Made by a program: the position numbers and the translations under genes. Positions 7,929 through 15,129 of a stretch of 44,528 nt of DNA are shown here, piece by piece. Numbering within the stretch: the stretch's first letter is position 1; each line of letters starts with the position of its first letter. The notes beneath the pieces were generated by a model that worked only from the letters and a program-made list of their open reading frames with translations, did not search any database and had not been told where the DNA came from. Location of the stretch: the NCBI GenBank assembly GCA_044432645.1, contig JAWXUM010000021.1, positions 1 to 44,528 of the forward strand, read 5' to 3'. This DNA is from SIG603 sp044432645. GTDB taxonomy: Bacteria > Bacillota > Clostridia > Oscillospirales > Acutalibacteraceae.

Positions 7929-10688
7929 ATGAGAAAGCAACTTAACATGAACAAAGGATGGAAATTCCACTTAGGTGAAATACCATTTGACCCAATTATT
8001 GGCAAATTTGATACTTACATGCACTCAAAAGCTCAATCAGCCAGAAACGCTGCTATTCCTAATTATTATGATAATGATTTCGAAACAGTAGATTTACCAC
8101 ATGACTACGTTATTTTGACAAAACCATCACAAAACAACAACGAAACAAATGGTGGTTATTTTCGTGACAGCGCATGGTACAGAAGAAACTTTTCTTTAGA
8201 TAAAAGTGAACAAGGAAACAGGTTTGTTTTAATGTTTGACGGAGCTGGTATGAAAACCGAAGTTTACGTTAATGGTCATTTTGCAGGTTCAAACGACAGC
8301 ATGTACAACAGTTTTTATATTGACATTTCGCCATATGTTCTTTATGGTAAAGAGCTTAACACTGTTAGTGTGCATATTACCAATGACGACCTAGAAGGTT
8401 GGTGGTATGAGGGAGCTGGTATATATAGAAATGTATACCTAATTAAAACAAATGCTATTGCAAGCGATGTTTGGGGTTCTTATGTAAACCCTGTTAAAAA
8501 AGATGGTGTTTGGGAAGTTCAAATTGAAAACACTGTTTACAATATGGACAATAAACAAGAGATTAAAATTGAAAACCTAATTGTAAATTCACAAAGTGTT
8601 ACAATTGCAAAAACTTGTCAAACACAAAAAATTATATTTGGTGAAAATGAATTTTGTGACAGTATTGATGTAGAAAATCCAGTTTTATGGGATTTAACAG
8701 ACTGCGTTATGTATGATGTTGTAACAAACATTTACAAAGGCGAAGAACTTGTCGACACATATATTACTCCGTTTGGTTTCCGTGAAATTAATTTTGATGC
8801 CGATAAAGGTTTCTTCCTTAACGGTGAGTCCGTAAAACTTCACGGCGCTTGTATACATCAAGACCACTCACATTTAGGTGTTGCCGTTCCTAAATCTATC
8901 ATGGAATTTAGACTAAAACAGCTTAAAGCTTGTGGAATTAATGGTTACCGTTGTGCTCATAACAACCCCGCCCCTGAAATTTTAGAACTTTGTGACAAAC
9001 TTGGTATAGTTGTTTTAGACGAAAATAGATGGTTTAATTTTAGTGAAAGAACTCAAACTCAACTTAAGAACATGGTTAAACGTGACAGAAATCACCCTAG
9101 CGTAATTTTGTGGTCAGTTGGAAACGAAGAGCCTTTACAAGCAACTAAAACAGGTAACGAGCTTGTAAGACAAATGAAAGGCTTTATAAACAGATTAGAC
9201 GAAACAAGACCAGTAAGTTTAGCACTTAACGGTGGTGTTGACGGCGATGAAAGTGGCACTGCTATTGGAACATGTGATGTTGTTTCTGTTAACTATATGA
9301 TAGATATATATGATAAAATTCACAAAGCACATCCAACAAAATCTTTAATTGCTACTGAAAGTGGTGCTTCAAGAAACAGCAGAGGAATTTATTTTGAAAC
9401 AGAACCTCTTGCAACTGCTTACGACCAAAAACGTGCAAGCTTTGGTTCTGCTTATATTGATGCTATAAGAGCGAGTGAAGTCAATGACTATATAGCTGGT
9501 ACTTTTGTATGGGCTGGCATAGAATACCGTGGCGAGGCTATGTGGCCAGTGCTTGCTTCTACATCTGGCCTACTAGACAATTGTGGAATGGAAAAAGAGA
9601 ATTTCTACATGGCTAAATCTATTTGGGTAGATGAGCCTATGGTTTACATGTTCCCTCACTGGGATTTATTTGGTCACGAGGGCGAAATTATCGATGTTTG
9701 TGTTTATACAAACACTGAAGAAGTTGAACTTTTTATAAATGATAAATCTTGTGGTAAAAAAGTTGCGCCTAAATATTATTCAGTTCATTTTGATGTAGAG
9801 TATATTCCTGGTAAAGCTAAAATAGTTGGCTATAACGGTGGAAAAATTGCTGCAGAATACGAAGTTGTTACTTCATCAAACGCTACAAATATTGTTATTG
9901 CACAAAAAAACAACATCACAAACAACGGCGAAGATATAGTTGTTTTAGAGGTTAATTTAGAAGATGTAAATAAAAACCCACTTAGAGATTCGAACGAAGA
10001 AATTACTTTTGAAGTAATTGGAGGCAACAAACTTCTAACTGTTGATGCAGCTGATTCTAGAGTTAACTTTAACGACAGTGTTTTTGCAAAAAGAATGTTT
10101 GGTGGAAAAATCCACGCTTATATTAAAGTAGAAGAGGGTAGTTCTGCATTTAACGTAGTTGTAAAAGCTCCTAACTTAAATCTTGAAAAAACTATAGAAA
10201 TCACTCCTGAAAACGTGCCTGTGCTAGAGCGTGTAGAAATTGCTCAAAGCGTTATGGCTATATCTGACTTTAGAATTTGGCCTGAAACAAACGACCCAAA
10301 AGCTTATGATGCTAAGTACAATTTCGCTGATATGAACACAAGCGAACCTATTAATTTAAGAAATTATAGTCATAAAAAAGGTGACGGTTATGTTGTTTTC
10401 ACAGGAAAAACAATTATACCAAAAATTCCAAGCGATAGGCTAATTTGCATGAATTTCGGTAAGCTTAGTGGTGAAGTGGCTATTAAAATATTCCATGACA
10501 AAAATTGTTGGCCAAACCCAACTCCTGACGAATTTAAAACATACTATAAATTTGCCAATAACAACGAAAAAGCAGACGAAGTAGTAGAAATTCCAGGCTT
10601 TGGGGCTAACGAAAAAGTTCAAATTGTTATTCAAGCAAAAAAAGATTGTGATTTTAATTTGGATTATGTAAGTTTTATTTTGAAATAA
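7929..10688 (+). CDS. Glycoside hydrolase family 2 protein (beta-galactosidase-like)
   Basis: The 919-residue enzyme has the family 2 layout: an N-terminal sugar-binding jelly roll (about 10-175), an immunoglobulin-like domain (about 180-285), the TIM barrel (about 290-600), and C-terminal Ig-like and beta-sandwich domains. The acid/base is E400 in SVGNEEP and the likely nucleophile is E477 in ATESGAS. RCAHNNPAPEILELCDKLG and DENRWF are typical barrel motifs. It should cleave a beta-linked sugar; beta-galactosidase is the usual label, but specificity within GH2 varies widely. There is no signal peptide, so it is probably cytosolic and acts on imported oligosaccharides. No transporter or regulator of sugar use is adjacent. 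It is a single-gene transcript with an unusually strong promoter. Confidence 0.88.
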   Translation: MRKQLNMNKGWKFHLGEIPFDPIIGKFDTYMHSKAQSARNAAIPNYYDNDFETVDLPHDYVILTKPSQNNNETNGGYFRDSAWYRRNFSLDKSEQGNRFVLMFDGAGMKTEVYVNGHFAGSNDSMYNSFYIDISPYVLYGKELNTVSVHITNDDLEGWWYEGAGIYRNVYLIKTNAIASDVWGSYVNPVKKDGVWEVQIENTVYNMDNKQEIKIENLIVNSQSVTIAKTCQTQKIIFGENEFCDSIDVENPVLWDLTDCVMYDVVTNIYKGEELVDTYITPFGFREINFDADKGFFLNGESVKLHGACIHQDHSHLGVAVPKSIMEFRLKQLKACGINGYRCAHNNPAPEILELCDKLGIVVLDENRWFNFSERTQTQLKNMVKRDRNHPSVILWSVGNEEPLQATKTGNELVRQMKGFINRLDETRPVSLALNGGVDGDESGTAIGTCDVVSVNYMIDIYDKIHKAHPTKSLIATESGASRNSRGIYFETEPLATAYDQKRASFGSAYIDAIRASEVNDYIAGTFVWAGIEYRGEAMWPVLASTSGLLDNCGMEKENFYMAKSIWVDEPMVYMFPHWDLFGHEGEIIDVCVYTNTEEVELFINDKSCGKKVAPKYYSVHFDVEYIPGKAKIVGYNGGKIAAEYEVVTSSNATNIVIAQKNNITNNGEDIVVLEVNLEDVNKNPLRDSNEEITFEVIGGNKLLTVDAADSRVNFNDSVFAKRMFGGKIHAYIKVEEGSSAFNVVVKAPNLNLEKTIEITPENVPVLERVEIAQSVMAISDFRIWPETNDPKAYDAKYNFADMNTSEPINLRNYSHKKGDGYVVFTGKTIIPKIPSDRLICMNFGKLSGEVAIKIFHDKNCWPNPTPDEFKTYYKFANNNEKADEVVEIPGFGANEKVQIVIQAKKDCDFNLDYVSFILK

Positions 10689-10739
10689 TATCACTATTTT
10701 AGTACTCTGTGTTAATCTAAACTTCACAAGACATTAAAC

Positions 10740-10925
10740 TGTAGTAGAGGGTTACCACGCCCTACAAAGTGTTATATGTAACTTTAGGAGGGGGTGGAAC
10801 CCCTTCACTACCATAACGAGGGTGGAACCAATGCCACGAACTTAAATTTGTAGGGAACGACGCCCTCGTCGTTCCGTCATTCGTTAATTTTTTCCCCTAT
10901 CACGGGCGACCAATGGTAGCCCCTA
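10740..10925. repeat. Cluster of GC-rich hairpin repeats
   Basis: This non-coding stretch is far richer in G and C than its surroundings and holds several short inverted repeats. They include GGAACGACG-ccct-CGTCGTTCC (10854-10875), a GGGCGACC/GGTaGCCC arm pair near 10903-10924, and degenerate GTAGAGGG..CCCTAC and GGGGTGGAACCCC units at 10743-10803. They share the GTAGGG(G/A)..CGAC theme with hairpins at 82-108, 43516-43541, 44262-44288 and 44411-44440. No open reading frame is convincing. It probably represents accumulated short dispersed repeats. Confidence 0.65.
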
Positions 10926-11030
10926 CTGAAATCCTTAAGTTTTTGATATTTGGCATGAAAGCCCTACACTACAGAGTTTATTGTTTTGTAAAGTTTTAAC
11001 TGACACAAAGCAGTAGTGGCATAAAAACGC

Positions 11031-11065
11031 AAAAAACAGCTGTCAAATGCAGACAGCTGTTTTTT
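11031..11065. terminator. Bidirectional terminator between GH2 and the YbjQ operon
   Basis: AAAAAACAGCTGTC (11031-11044) and GACAGCTGTTTTTT (11052-11065) form a perfect 14-bp arm pair with a 7-base loop and a T run on both strands. On the minus strand it ends the ybjQ operon; on the plus strand it would stop read-through from GH2. Confidence 0.85.
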
Positions 11066-11114
11066 ATCGCCAATTGAAAATATCTATGTTTATGTAAAGT
11101 GTAATTTTCTTTAC

Positions 11115-11426
11115 CTATTTATACTTAACAGCCGTACCATAAGCTATAATTTCTGCTGCGCCAGCCATAACGGCTGACGAACCATAACGCACATTAATTA
11201 TAGCATCTGCGCCAAGGGTTTCTGCCTCGTCAACCATTCTTTTAACTGCCATTTGACGTGCATCATTTAGCATTTCTGTGTAACCTGAAAGCTCTCCACC
11301 TACTAAAGTTTTCATACCAGCCATAAAATCTCTACCAATATTTTTAGAGTATACAACTGTACCTTTTGCCATTCCTAACACCTCAAGTTCTTGACCTGGA
11401 ATATAATCAATATTTACTAGCTTCAT
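11115..11426 (-). CDS. YbjQ/UPF0145 family protein
   Basis: This 103-residue protein is a typical YbjQ (UPF0145, putative heavy-metal-binding) protein. It has the opening IPGQELEVLGMAKGTVVYSKN, the central helix MLNDARQMAVKRMVDEAETLGADAIINVRY and the terminal strand EIIAYGTAVKY. Solved family members form pentameric rings; the biochemical role is not established. The ATG lies inside the end of the preceding small membrane-protein gene (20-base overlap), so it is probably translated by coupling. It is the last gene of the MerR operon. Confidence 0.88.
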   Translation of the reverse strand: MKLVNIDYIPGQELEVLGMAKGTVVYSKNIGRDFMAGMKTLVGGELSGYTEMLNDARQMAVKRMVDEAETLGADAIINVRYGSSAVMAGAAEIIAYGTAVKYK

Positions 11427-11661
11427 AAATTTCTCCTTTTTTTATCTCTTTAATTCTCATATTCGTTAAATAGGGTAAAAGCAAACATTGCACTGAAAAC
11501 AGGATTACTACACACCAAATTACTACAATTGCAAGCTGATTAAAATATAATTGTTCATAGTGTGACATCAACAAAAATATACATATAATTCGCAAAACCA
11601 TATTTATTACAAGTGATAGCTTTGCATTTTTAATGTCTTTATCAATATTTTCGTGCTTCAT
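11407..11661 (-). CDS. Small two-TM membrane protein with shared C-terminal tail (II)
   Basis: This 84-residue protein has two hydrophobic segments (about 15-32 and 42-64) and a short charged tail, RIKEIKKGEIYEASKY, after the second one. The tail matches that of the next protein upstream and of the MerR regulator. No assigned family is recognised, and the function is unknown. It overlaps the upstream gene and the downstream ybjQ gene by 20 bases each. Both of its neighbours' junctions place the ATG within the codons for the tail, which suggests coupled translation in fixed ratio. Confidence 0.72.
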   Translation of the reverse strand: MKHENIDKDIKNAKLSLVINMVLRIICIFLLMSHYEQLYFNQLAIVVIWCVVILFSVQCLLLPYLTNMRIKEIKKGEIYEASKY

Positions 11662-11884
11662 CTATTTCGCCTTTATCTATTTCTTTTATACGCATTTTCA
11701 CGGCTATTATTATTCCAACAAGAATAGCAATTGGTATAATTCCATAAATTAGAACAATTGGACTTTCTAAATCCTTATACATAAATAGGCATAATGCGCC
11801 ATAAAAAACTGCATAAAGCACAGTTAAAACAGCTATAACAATCACAGCTATTTTGCTGTTTTTGTGTTCTTTATTTTTCTTCAT
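11642..11884 (-). CDS. Small two-TM membrane protein with shared C-terminal tail (I)
   Basis: The 80-residue protein begins with a lysine-rich segment (MKKNKEHKNSK), then two hydrophobic helices (about 12-34 and 42-63), and ends in RIKEIDKGEIDEARKY. It is a probable paralogue of the next gene downstream and of the C-terminal half of the MerR protein, from which it could derive by duplication. It starts 15 bases after the merR stop codon. The function is unknown; operon position suggests it works with the regulator and YbjQ at the membrane. Confidence 0.72.
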   Translation of the reverse strand: MKKNKEHKNSKIAVIVIAVLTVLYAVFYGALCLFMYKDLESPIVLIYGIIPIAILVGIIIAVKMRIKEIDKGEIDEARKY

Positions 11885-11899
11885 ATATCCCCTATCCCC

Positions 11900-12544
11900 C
11901 TAATATTTCTTCGATTTTTCTATTTCACCCCGAGTTATTTCTTTTAGCCTTGCAAATAAGACGAATACAACTGATAAAATAATAACAGCAGAAATCAAGG
12001 TAATAACTACAACTGATATTGGTGAAACTTCACTAGAAGCGAACATTTCAAATACTGCTAAAGTAGTCCCAATAAGCATAATCAAAATTACTATAGCAGA
12101 AATTATTATTGATGATAATTTGCTCTTTTTTCTATCGGTTTCGTAATTGTTTTGAAAAGTAGTACCCATGTTTTCAAGACTTTCCATTTCCTTTAATATA
12201 GTGTCGGCATCTAAATCTTCAAGTTTTGTTCCAAAACTTGACAGTCTATCGCAAAACTCAATCGACTGATTTATATTTTTGCTTTCTCTTACAAGCAAAA
12301 CCCTATGCCTATACATACCATCTGTAACTGTTAAAATACCACTTTGCATTTTCCGAATTTCTTCTAGTGGAAATCCCAATTTCCTAAGTAGCTTAATTTG
12401 CTTTAAAATTCGAATTTCGACTTCACTGTAATCACGATAACCGTTTTCGCTGTTTCTTTGTGGACTTAATAAACCCTCGGTTTCATAAAATCTTATGTTC
12501 TTTTTTGTAATTCCAACACTCATTTCAACTTCGTTAATTTTCAA
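11900..12544 (-). CDS. MerR family regulator with C-terminal membrane anchor
   Basis: The 214-residue protein has an N-terminal MerR winged helix (KINEVEMSVGITKKNIRFYETEGLL, then NGYRDYSE) and a dimerisation helix to about residue 105. A charged linker follows, then two membrane segments (about 141-168 and 174-197) and the tail RLKEITRGEIEKSKKY. MerR proteins activate promoters with over-long spacers by twisting DNA. The membrane anchor suggests that the signal is sensed at or in the membrane. The start is TTG at 12544, supported by GGAGG five bases upstream and by the normal MerR N-terminus. Its own promoter (12576-12606) has a 19-base spacer filled by a palindrome, so autoregulation is likely. 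Confidence 0.88.
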   Translation of the reverse strand: MKINEVEMSVGITKKNIRFYETEGLLSPQRNSENGYRDYSEVEIRILKQIKLLRKLGFPLEEIRKMQSGILTVTDGMYRHRVLLVRESKNINQSIEFCDRLSSFGTKLEDLDADTILKEMESLENMGTTFQNNYETDRKKSKLSSIIISAIVILIMLIGTTLAVFEMFASSEVSPISVVVITLISAVIILSVVFVLFARLKEITRGEIEKSKKY

Positions 12545-12575
12545 TTTTTCCTCCTTTTTCCTCTGTTCTGCCTAT

Positions 12576-12606
12576 AATATACACCTTCCACCAAGTGGAA
12601 AGTCAA
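12576..12606 (-). promoter_or_regulatory. MerR-type promoter/operator of the merR operon
   Basis: On the minus strand TTGACT (12606-12601) and TATATT (12581-12576) are 19 bases apart, the over-long spacing characteristic of MerR-controlled promoters. The spacer holds the near-perfect palindrome CTTTCCAC-TTG-GTGGAAGG centred at about 12593. It lies directly before the merR gene, which fits autoregulation. Confidence 0.82.
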
Positions 12607-12626
12607 TAGTTTTTTCATATTTTATC

Positions 12627-12646
12627 ATACTTTTTTAAAAAAGTAT
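12627..12646. repeat. 20-bp perfect AT-rich palindrome
   Basis: ATACTTTTTT is directly followed by its reverse complement AAAAAAGTAT. It lies 21 bases upstream of the -35 box of the merR promoter. The rest of the gene-free stretch 12647-12930 contains no feature I can support, apart from a copy of GGGTCGGTACAA at 12815-12826. Confidence 0.5.
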
Positions 12647-12947
12647 AGAAAAACCACCCTGAACTTATATATTTGAGTGCATTAATTAAAAATTTCAAAT
12701 ATTATCGGTCTTGATTTCAAATCACGTCTTTTATTTTCTGTAAATTCATGATAAAATAATTGTAGTACTGATTTGTAGAGCTTTATGAATTAGATTTTCA
12801 GGTCTAACTTTTTGGGGTCGGTACAATTCTTTAGGCTGTCATTTTTTTATTTAAAACGTGCAATTTTTTTGATTTCTTCTGCCTTGTCAACATCAAATTA
12901 AAAATATACAAAAAATGCGATTGAATTTTGTGCAATTTGACAAAAAG

Positions 12948-12983
12948 ATGTCAGTGAATGTCAGTGTTATTGTATGATATAAT
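12948..12983 (+). promoter_or_regulatory. Extended -10 promoter with tandem repeats, upstream of phage tail-like genes
   Basis: TGATATAAT (12975-12983) is an extended -10 element about 48 bases before the ATG at 13031. No -35 box is in place; instead ATGTCAGTG occurs twice in a row (12948-12956 and 12958-12966), exactly 10 bases apart, over the -35 region. One-turn spacing suggests two sites for an activator or repressor on the same face of the helix. A TTGACA at 12937-12942 is too far upstream to pair with this -10. Confidence 0.55.
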
Positions 12984-13030
12984 TGCATTAAAGGGTAGCT
13001 ACTTTTAATTTTAAAATTATGGAGGTCTAA

Positions 13031-13996
13031 ATGAAAGGTTTAGAATGTACAATTGCAGGTTCAAAACTTACTATAAAAGAAACAAATACTTTAATATCAA
13101 ATGGTCGTAATCAATTTGAAGTCGATTTTACTTTCGATGAAAATTGGGATGAACTACTTAAATATGCTGTGTTTTCAGCAAATGGAAAAACTACTATTCG
13201 ACGTGTAATTAGTGAAAACACTTGTCTTATTCCAACTGATTTCTTAAAAGATAATGTGACAATTCAGATTGGTGTTTTTGGTGTTTCAGAAGAAAAAACT
13301 TACACTACAAATATCTGTTCTATCAAAGTGCAATACGGAACAGTAACAGAAGAAGAAATGGGAGATGCCACAACTCTTAGTGAATGGGAAACTTATTTAC
13401 TAAGGGTAGATACAGCTACAAATGAGATAGAAACTCAGCTTTCTACAGTTTTAGAAAATTCTGAAACTGTAGCTTTAAACACAGCCACTACAAATGAAAA
13501 TGCTACAATTTGCATAGAACAAGCAAATATAGCTGTAGAAAATGCAGAAACTACTACTGTAAACGCAAATTCTGCACTTGAAAGTAAAACGGCGGCAAGC
13601 CTAGCTTTAAGTGATTTACTTGCTATGATTGGTACTGATGTTGCAACTTTAGTCGGTGGCAAAATACCAGCATCGCAAATACCATCTATAGCTACCACAG
13701 AAATTTACACTGCTTCAAGTCAAGCAGAAATGGATGAACTTGAAGTGCAAAATGGAGATATTTGTATTAGGTCAGACGAAAACAAAAGCTATATTTACAG
13801 CGACGGTTGGGTTTATTTAGCAAGTCCTACCGATTACTGCGAAACTGCTGGCACTGCCACAACAGCCGAAACTGCTGTTAATTCCACAATGATTAACAAC
13901 AAAAGAATTATTTCTATGACGGCAGAACAATATGATAGTGCAGTGTTAGATGAAAATACTTTCTACTTTGTCAGTGAATTTGACGAGGAGGAATAA
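13031..13996 (+). CDS. Phage tail fibre/baseplate-like structural protein
   Basis: The 321-residue protein begins with a domain (about 1-105) common in tail-fibre proteins of Firmicutes phages, with the pattern FEVDFTFDENWDELLKYAVF and IQIGVFGVSEEK. A coiled-coil-like stretch rich in A, T, N and E follows (about 118-205). A small beta domain (GDICIRSDENKSYIYSDGWVYL, about 236-265) and a C-terminal motif ending in TAEQYDSAVLDENTFYFVSE complete it. These are typical features of phage fibre and tail proteins, inferred from general family knowledge. GGAGGT precedes the ATG. No capsid, terminase, integrase or lysis gene is nearby, so this is either a remnant or a domesticated cassette. Confidence 0.68.
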   Translation: MKGLECTIAGSKLTIKETNTLISNGRNQFEVDFTFDENWDELLKYAVFSANGKTTIRRVISENTCLIPTDFLKDNVTIQIGVFGVSEEKTYTTNICSIKVQYGTVTEEEMGDATTLSEWETYLLRVDTATNEIETQLSTVLENSETVALNTATTNENATICIEQANIAVENAETTTVNANSALESKTAASLALSDLLAMIGTDVATLVGGKIPASQIPSIATTEIYTASSQAEMDELEVQNGDICIRSDENKSYIYSDGWVYLASPTDYCETAGTATTAETAVNSTMINNKRIISMTAEQYDSAVLDENTFYFVSEFDEEE

Positions 13997-14000
13997 TCTA

Positions 14001-15047
14001 ATGATTAAATTAGGCAATAAAAATGTAGTCCCTTTTAAAGGGGACTACAAACCTATTAGTATTTACAATGGAAGTGAAAAAATATTTACTCCAACTCTTA
14101 CAACTAAAACTGGAACTGAACTTACCTTTGAAAACACTTATAATGATGAGTGTGAACTGATTAAAATATATGGCGATAGCTATCAAGAACAAAATAAAAT
14201 TGCTGTTAAAACAGGAAATACAATCCAATTTGACAATCATAAAGGTGATTATATGATTGTTAAAAGTGAAACTGATTGTACAATAAATATTAATAGTACT
14301 GAGATTGAGTTATCAGCTGGAATTTCATCAAAAATTAATTTAATTAGTGGTATTAACATTCTTGAATCTGATACAGAAATAGAAGTTCAATATTTAAAAT
14401 CTGACACAGCTGAAACTGAAGATAGTGACTTAACTAGTCCTACACCCAATTTTCCTGAAACAATTAACTGTGTTAATGGAACTTTAACCTCATATAAAGG
14501 TGATTTAAGTTCAAGTATAACAATTCCAAACCTATACGCAATTCGTGACTCTAATGGTAATGTAATAGCCCAAGACACATTATATATAGACAAAGAACAA
14601 AAAAGAATGTGGGTTGAACAATATTTTTATGAAAAAACTTTCACTGGAACCGAAGGATGGTATTATGCTTCATCAGCTCACAATTATGCGTTTGGAATAA
14701 CTGCTTATAGTTATGATGTTAATTCTGGTAATTTAAGCAGTGTATATTCAACAGAATATAGAGGTATTCACTTAAATTATAGATATATTGATAAAACAAT
14801 TTTCATAAATTCTGCTGGAATTATAATTACAGATTCAAACTATACGAGTACAGATTTATGGAAACAATATTTGTCAGAATTATATAATTCCAACACTCCA
14901 TTAACGGCTATATGTCAATTAAAAACACCACGAACAGTAGAATTAGATTATGAAAATTTAAATACCTTTCCATATATCACAAATATTGTTTCGAATTCAA
15001 ATGTAATCCCATCTATCGAAGTTACATTAAAACAATTTCAAGAATAA
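14001..15047 (+). CDS. Phage tail-associated protein, minor structural type
   Basis: The ~348-residue protein opens with MIKLGNKNVVPFKGDYKPISIYNGSEKIF, a pattern seen at the N-terminus of tail proteins encoded by Firmicutes phages. Its middle has SPTPNFPETINCVNGTL, close to the SPdyPq.I..v.G motif of phage minor tail proteins that bind a surface ligand. The remainder is beta-rich with no enzyme motif. ATG at 14001 is preceded by GAGGAGG at the end of the previous gene, four bases after its stop, so the two are translated together. It is a likely receptor-binding or tail-tip part. Confidence 0.65.
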   Translation: MIKLGNKNVVPFKGDYKPISIYNGSEKIFTPTLTTKTGTELTFENTYNDECELIKIYGDSYQEQNKIAVKTGNTIQFDNHKGDYMIVKSETDCTININSTEIELSAGISSKINLISGINILESDTEIEVQYLKSDTAETEDSDLTSPTPNFPETINCVNGTLTSYKGDLSSSITIPNLYAIRDSNGNVIAQDTLYIDKEQKRMWVEQYFYEKTFTGTEGWYYASSAHNYAFGITAYSYDVNSGNLSSVYSTEYRGIHLNYRYIDKTIFINSAGIIITDSNYTSTDLWKQYLSELYNSNTPLTAICQLKTPRTVELDYENLNTFPYITNIVSNSNVIPSIEVTLKQFQE

Positions 15048-15055
15048 TATTAAAA

Positions 15056-15085
15056 GCCTATCACTTGCATTTTAAAGTGATAGGC
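15056..15085. terminator. Bidirectional terminator between phage tail genes and polysaccharide locus
   Basis: GCCTATCACTT and AAGTGATAGGC form a perfect 11-bp stem with an 8-base loop. AT-rich T-containing tails follow on both strands. It ends the plus-strand tail genes and the minus-strand polysaccharide operon that stops at 15130. Confidence 0.75.
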
Positions 15086-15129
15086 AAATTTATTTTCGCT
15101 AATATAATGTATATTGTAGAAAATTTAAC

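Noticed and set aside
10440..10727. Minus-strand frame over the end of the GH2 gene
   Set aside because: It is antisense to GH2, lacks a ribosome site and has no recognisable domain.
11642..11884. Small membrane protein as a type I toxin
   Set aside because: It is operon-embedded, has two membrane helices and a conserved tail, and no antisense RNA promoter was evident.
12647..12930. Small RNA or riboswitch in the gap before the tail genes
   Set aside because: No convincing stem with T run and no known riboswitch core could be found by eye.
12937..12942. TTGACA as -35 of the tail-gene promoter
   Set aside because: It is 35 bases from the only good -10, about twice the usable spacing.
13031..15047. 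Diversity-generating retroelement target
   Set aside because: No reverse transcriptase, template repeat or matching variable repeat was seen near the tail genes.
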